10,065 nucleotides of DNA, from NCBI GenBank assembly GCA_019421725.1, contig JAHZES010000067.1, positions 1 through 10,065 of the forward strand, read 5' to 3'. This document shows, one piece after another, positions 6,574 through 10,065 of the stretch. How positions within the stretch are numbered: position 1 is the stretch's first letter; every line of letters begins with the position of its first letter. The notes beneath the pieces are model-generated. The model was not told the origin of the DNA and did not search any database. It was given only the letters and a program-made list of their open reading frames with translations. The position numbers and the translations under genes were made by a program. The stretch comes from Clostridiales bacterium. Lineage in GTDB: Bacteria; Bacillota; Clostridia; Oscillospirales; Acutalibacteraceae.

Positions 6574-9500
6574 ATGAAGATCGGAAAAAGATTAAGGCAA
6601 GTGCTGTCACTGTTTTTGACGGCGATTCTGCTCACACAGCTGCCCGTTGCAGCAAATGCAGCGCCGGATCGGGACGGTCTTACCGCAGCCGGGCCGGCAG
6701 CGGAAGAAGAAATGGCGGGAGAGACGGAGATCCTGACGGAGCTTCCTGCAGAGCGCGATGAATATACAAAGCGTTTTCTGCTGGAGAACGGCGGCATGCT
6801 GGCGGTGCAGTATGCGATCCCGGTCCATTTTGAAGCGGAGGACGGGAGCTGGAGGCAGTACGACAACCGGATGGAGGAAACGGCGGACATACTGGACACG
6901 GAAGCCCGGGATGAGGAGGCGCAGTTGTGCGCTGAAAATGCTGTTCCGAATACGGAATACAAAGTCATTCAGAGTGACAAGGACATCCGGCTTGCGAAGA
7001 AAGCCGGTAACAAAAAGCTGATCACCATTGAAAAAGACGGCAACCTCATTTCGTGGGGGTTTTCCGGTGTGTCGAAGGTACCGGTGGAATTCACGGAGCC
7101 GGAGCCGGCCGGAAGCGGCAACGATGCATTTCTGAATTTAACGGGAGTGGTGCAAGAGGCATGGTACCGCGACGCATTTCCGGATGTCGATCTGCAGTAC
7201 CTGATTCTTCCGACCGGCGTAAAGGAAAATATTATCCTGGAGAGCGCCGATGCACAGACCGATTTTGTGATGGAATATAAGTTCCACAAGCTGACCGCGG
7301 TGCAGATGAACGGAAAAACCGTTGAACTGAGAGATAACGCGGGAGAGACGGTCTATACCGTTACGGCTCCGATGATGCAGGATGCAGACGGAGAATGGAG
7401 CGACGCGCTGACGCTGAGCATTGAGGAATCGAAGAACAACAGGCTGAAAATCAGAGTGAGTGCGGATCCGGAGTGGCTGAAGGACCCGGCGCGCGCATTT
7501 CCGGTGACGGTGGACCCGACGTTTGAAACGAGCCGGAGCTGGGGAACGGTGGATTCGACAACGCTGGTTTCGGGGCATCCGGCCACAGCGTACGGAAAAG
7601 GGAGCGCAAACTATATCGGCAGCCTGTATGTCGGGCATGAGCCGAACAGCAGCTTCGGAAAGACGCGCGCGCTGGTCAGGCTGAACAGTCTGCCGCAGCT
7701 GTCTCCGGGCGACGTGATCGTGGATTCCAGGCTGTACCTGCTTCAGTATGCGTCGAGTGCGGCGATTCAGGTCAATGCGCACAGGGTCACGGGGAGCTGG
7801 ACGATGGCAGGAGCGACGTGGAACAGCAGCAATTCCGCTTTTGAAAGCACCGTGTCGGATTACGACATCACGACCACCGGAGTGACGTCGGTGTACAACA
7901 GCTGGAACATTACCCGGATGACGCGTGAATGGTACGACGGGACCTCGGCGAACAACGGGGTCATGCTGATCGCACCGACGGAAAGCAGCAGCGCCATGTC
8001 CCGGGTGATCTATTATGCTTCAACGTATCCGGATTCGGTGACGGTGCGGCCGGTATTTCAGCTGAGCTATCGCAGCAACCGAGGGCTGGAGGGCTACTGG
8101 TCGTACCGTGAGCAGAGGCTGAGCGGCGGCGCGGCGGGGTACGTCAACGACTATTCAGGGAATCTGGTGTATCAGGTCCCGGTGATGTCGGAATCCGGCA
8201 GCCGTATGCCGGTCTCGGTCAACCTGACCTACAACGGCTATACATCGAACCGGCAGTTTCTGAACGGGGCTTCCGGGCTTGTAACGGGAAACGGCTGGCA
8301 GACGAATTTGAGTCAGCGGTGCTGGAAGGTGGAGAACCTGCCGGGGCTGGGGACGGATGTGATCGCAGCGCTGCAGGCGGCAGGATACAAACGGATCTAC
8401 ATTGATGAAGACGGAACGGTCCATTACTTCAAAACAACGACCGACGAAAATACGCTGGAGGACGAAGACGGACTCGGCATGACGATGAAGATCAACTCCG
8501 ACCCGTCCAGTCCGTACCTGATCGAATGCGCGGACGGCAGCAGGATCGGATTTACCGCGTACGGTTATCTGTACAAATTCGTGGATGCCAGCGGGAATAC
8601 GACAACGGTCGATTACAGCGGCGCCAACATGACGAAGATCACGGACGGCGCGGGGAGAGTGACGCGCTTTACGTATGCGGCCAGCGGCAGCGCCCAGCGG
8701 CTGACCAAAGTGACCGATCCGTCCGGCCGGGAAACGGTGCTCACGTACAGCGGAAACAACCTGCAGAGGTTGACATATCCGGACGGGACATCGGTGCAGT
8801 TTGCTTACTCTGCGGTCACGGCCAACGGCAAGACCTACAGCCGGATTTCCCGCGTCACGGATAAAGACGGCACTTATCTGAACTACAGTTACAAATCCAC
8901 CGGATTGGCGCAGGAGCTGACCAGGGTGACCTCCGTCCGGGAATATGCCGCCGACGGCACGGCCGGGAATTCCATGAGTATCAGCTATAACCGCGACAGG
9001 ACAACGAAATTTACTTATGTCAGAAGCGGCGTGACAACGAGCGAGACGAGCAGCTTCGACAATTTTGGCCGGACTGTCAGCGTGCTCAATGCGGACGGCA
9101 GCGCCGCCACCGGCACGTATACTTCGACCGCCGGCAAGCAGAACAACCGCCTGACCCATCAGGCCCAAGGCGCGAAGTATGTCAACAATCTGCTGATAAA
9201 CAGCAGTGCGGAGAAGGCTGATAGTAAATGGAAAGGGGTAAATGGTGGAACACCAGCCGCAACTTTTACGCGAGATACCTCACAGCAGTATCTCGGCAGT
9301 TATTCGTTAAAAGTTTTGCAGAGTGCTGCAACCTCGAACAATCATGGATATTATCAGAGTGTTTCACTATCTGCAAACACCACCTATACGCTTTCTGCCT
9401 ATATGAAAACCAGTTCTGTGACGGGTGGCGGTGCAAGTATTTGGGTTCAGTTCTATAATGCAAATGGCACGAATATAGGTGTAACTGCCTCTCCCGGCGT

Positions 9501-10065
9501 GACCGGAACGATGGACTGGCACAGAGAAAAACTGACCTTTACGACACCTGCGGGAACCGCGACTGCCCAAATTTATTGTGGTATTCTCTGCGCGACCGGA
9601 ACGGTCTGGTACGATTGCATTCAGCTGGAAGTCGGGAATACGATGAACGACTACAACATGCTGCAGGAAAGCAACTTTGCGACGAGGAGCTGTTGGACCG
9701 GAGATAATCTGGGGCCTTCGGACGGAGTGAATCTGGACAGGCAGAAGGGAACGCTGGTAGGTCAGGCCAACGTCAGCAAAAACATATATCAGAACGTGCC
9801 GGTGAACCGGCGGAACGTCAGCGTGACGATCTCCGGCAAGGCGCAGGCGAATTCCGTGCCGATCGGGTACGAGGGGCGGAACTTTGCGCTTGCGCTTAAG
9901 GTGCATTATTCCGACAGCACCTTTACCTATCATGTGTACCCGTTCAACGCGGAGACCGGCGCGGAGCAGTACCTCAGCGCGACGCTGACGGTTCCGTCGA
10001 ATAAGCAGTCGTTGATCGTCTCGTCGATCACCTTTTTTGCGTTTTACTATAAAAACGCGGGGGTT
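6574..10065 (+). CDS. Secreted DNRLRE-domain / YD-repeat (RHS-like) protein, 3' partial
   Basis: An uninterrupted frame of 1164 codons runs off the window end, so the C-terminus is unknown. Residues 1-29 are a Sec signal peptide (basic KIGKRLRQ, hydrophobic core, cleavage site ANA at 27-29). Residues 30-310 are a secreted N-terminal region with no family I can name, ending in FPVTVDPT. Residues about 318-500 match the DNRLRE/CBM96-like beta-sandwich: R-LVRLNSLPQLSPGD, a -SRLYL strand, VTGSW..AGATWNSS, YDI, and W.DGTSANNGVMLIAP. At 650-850 come YD/RHS-like repeats, such as KITDGAGRVTRFTY, LTKVTDPSGRETVLTY and LQRLTYPDGTSVQFAY. Two jelly-roll-like carbohydrate-binding modules start near 872 and 1028. 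Proteins of this layout are surface or secreted shells, often ending in an RHS core and a variable toxin tip. Whether this one does is not visible. It has its own Shine-Dalgarno sequence and lies downstream of a terminator, so it is not part of the sugar operon. Confidence 0.9.
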   Translation, partial: MKIGKRLRQVLSLFLTAILLTQLPVAANAAPDRDGLTAAGPAAEEEMAGETEILTELPAERDEYTKRFLLENGGMLAVQYAIPVHFEAEDGSWRQYDNRMEETADILDTEARDEEAQLCAENAVPNTEYKVIQSDKDIRLAKKAGNKKLITIEKDGNLISWGFSGVSKVPVEFTEPEPAGSGNDAFLNLTGVVQEAWYRDAFPDVDLQYLILPTGVKENIILESADAQTDFVMEYKFHKLTAVQMNGKTVELRDNAGETVYTVTAPMMQDADGEWSDALTLSIEESKNNRLKIRVSADPEWLKDPARAFPVTVDPTFETSRSWGTVDSTTLVSGHPATAYGKGSANYIGSLYVGHEPNSSFGKTRALVRLNSLPQLSPGDVIVDSRLYLLQYASSAAIQVNAHRVTGSWTMAGATWNSSNSAFESTVSDYDITTTGVTSVYNSWNITRMTREWYDGTSANNGVMLIAPTESSSAMSRVIYYASTYPDSVTVRPVFQLSYRSNRGLEGYWSYREQRLSGGAAGYVNDYSGNLVYQVPVMSESGSRMPVSVNLTYNGYTSNRQFLNGASGLVTGNGWQTNLSQRCWKVENLPGLGTDVIAALQAAGYKRIYIDEDGTVHYFKTTTDENTLEDEDGLGMTMKINSDPSSPYLIECADGSRIGFTAYGYLYKFVDASGNTTTVDYSGANMTKITDGAGRVTRFTYAASGSAQRLTKVTDPSGRETVLTYSGNNLQRLTYPDGTSVQFAYSAVTANGKTYSRISRVTDKDGTYLNYSYKSTGLAQELTRVTSVREYAADGTAGNSMSISYNRDRTTKFTYVRSGVTTSETSSFDNFGRTVSVLNADGSAATGTYTSTAGKQNNRLTHQAQGAKYVNNLLINSSAEKADSKWKGVNGGTPAATFTRDTSQQYLGSYSLKVLQSAATSNNHGYYQSVSLSANTTYTLSAYMKTSSVTGGGASIWVQFYNANGTNIGVTASPGVTGTMDWHREKLTFTTPAGTATAQIYCGILCATGTVWYDCIQLEVGNTMNDYNMLQESNFATRSCWTGDNLGPSDGVNLDRQKGTLVGQANVSKNIYQNVPVNRRNVSVTISGKAQANSVPIGYEGRNFALALKVHYSDSTFTYHVYPFNAETGAEQYLSATLTVPSNKQSLIVSSITFFAFYYKNAGV
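8521..9060 (+). repeat. YD/RHS-like repeat tract inside the large secreted protein
   Basis: Five or so degenerate repeats of about 20 residues follow the pattern L-x-x-(V/I/L)-(T/Y)-(D/P)-x-(S/D/A)-G-x-x-x-x-(F/L)-x-Y. Examples are FVDASGNTTTVDYS, ITDGAGRVTRFTY, VTDPSGRETVLTY, LTYPDGTSVQFAY and VTDKDGTYLNYSY. This is the pattern of YD/RHS repeats, which build beta-strand shells in teneurin, TcC and RHS proteins. The DNA copies are too diverged to be a direct nucleotide repeat. Confidence 0.75.
9187..9651 (+). other. Carbohydrate-binding-like jelly-roll module, low-GC in its first part
   Basis: The encoded segment runs from NLLINSSAEK to WYDCIQLEVG (residues about 872-1024). It has the usual order of a CBM4/9/22-like module: N-terminal 'N.L.N.S.E', a Y.GSYSLKV strand, YYQSVSLSANTTYTLSAYMK, WHREKLTFTTP and a final WYDCIQLE strand. 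Such modules bind glycans in surface proteins; binding here is inferred. The first 300 nt are clearly richer in A/T than both flanks and use codons such as TTA, CTA, ATA and CCA that are rare in the rest of the gene. Confidence 0.65.

Noticed and set aside
7138..7782. 214-codon minus-strand frame
   Set aside because: Antisense shadow of the DNRLRE region; Arg-rich low-information protein with no recognisable motif.
8155..9168. 337-codon open frame on the minus strand inside the RHS-type gene
   Set aside because: It lies fully antisense to a clear multidomain coding frame. It arises from the GC-rich codon pattern, has an Arg/Gly/Ala/Val-rich composition without domains, and has no ribosome binding site that I can see.
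9367..9933. 188-codon minus-strand frame
   Set aside because: Antisense to the jelly-roll modules, which have coherent domain motifs on the plus strand.
1..10065. tRNA, rRNA, CRISPR array, insertion sequence or riboswitch
   Set aside because: No cloverleaf, regularly spaced direct repeats, transposase frame or known aptamer pattern was seen on either strand.

Overview
The window looks like part of a chromosome from an anaerobic, spore-forming member of the Clostridia, perhaps Oscillospiraceae/Ruminococcaceae-like; this placement is inferred. The reasons are a SipL-type spore-coat morphogenesis protein (SPOCS/DUF3794 domains plus LysM), Gram-positive Shine-Dalgarno sequences, lipoprotein-anchored sugar uptake, and a very large secreted DNRLRE/RHS-type protein. 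All supported genes lie on the + strand.

Layout. (1) Positions 1-1441 hold the 3' part of a SipL-like gene, closed by a perfect hairpin terminator (1461-1493). (2) Positions 1598-6263 hold a four-gene carbohydrate operon: a family-1 solute-binding lipoprotein, two 280-aa MalF/MalG-type permeases that overlap by 4 nt, and a cytosolic 4-alpha-glucanotransferase (malQ). A strong 19-bp stem-loop without a T-tract separates the binding-protein gene from the permease genes. A long-loop terminator (6347-6405) follows malQ. (3) Positions 6574-10065 hold the first 1164 codons of a secreted multidomain protein that runs off the window. It has a signal peptide, an N-terminal region, a DNRLRE/CBM96-like beta-sandwich, YD/RHS-like repeats and two jelly-roll-like carbohydrate-binding modules.

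How the genes work together. The binding lipoprotein captures an oligosaccharide outside the cell and the two permeases form the channel. MalQ rearranges the imported alpha-1,4-glucan, so maltose or maltodextrin is the best substrate guess. No ATPase gene lies in the operon, so the transporter presumably borrows an MsmX/MalK-type ATPase encoded elsewhere. The SipL-like gene and the RHS-type gene look functionally unrelated to the sugar operon.

Composition changes along the window. Hand counts of sampled 60-nt rows give about 30-53% GC in the transporter genes and 53-67% in two malQ rows. Most sampled rows of the RHS-type gene are about 55-73%, but an internal island near 9181-9480 drops to about 37-52%. 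No tRNA, rRNA, CRISPR array, transposase or attachment site was recognised.
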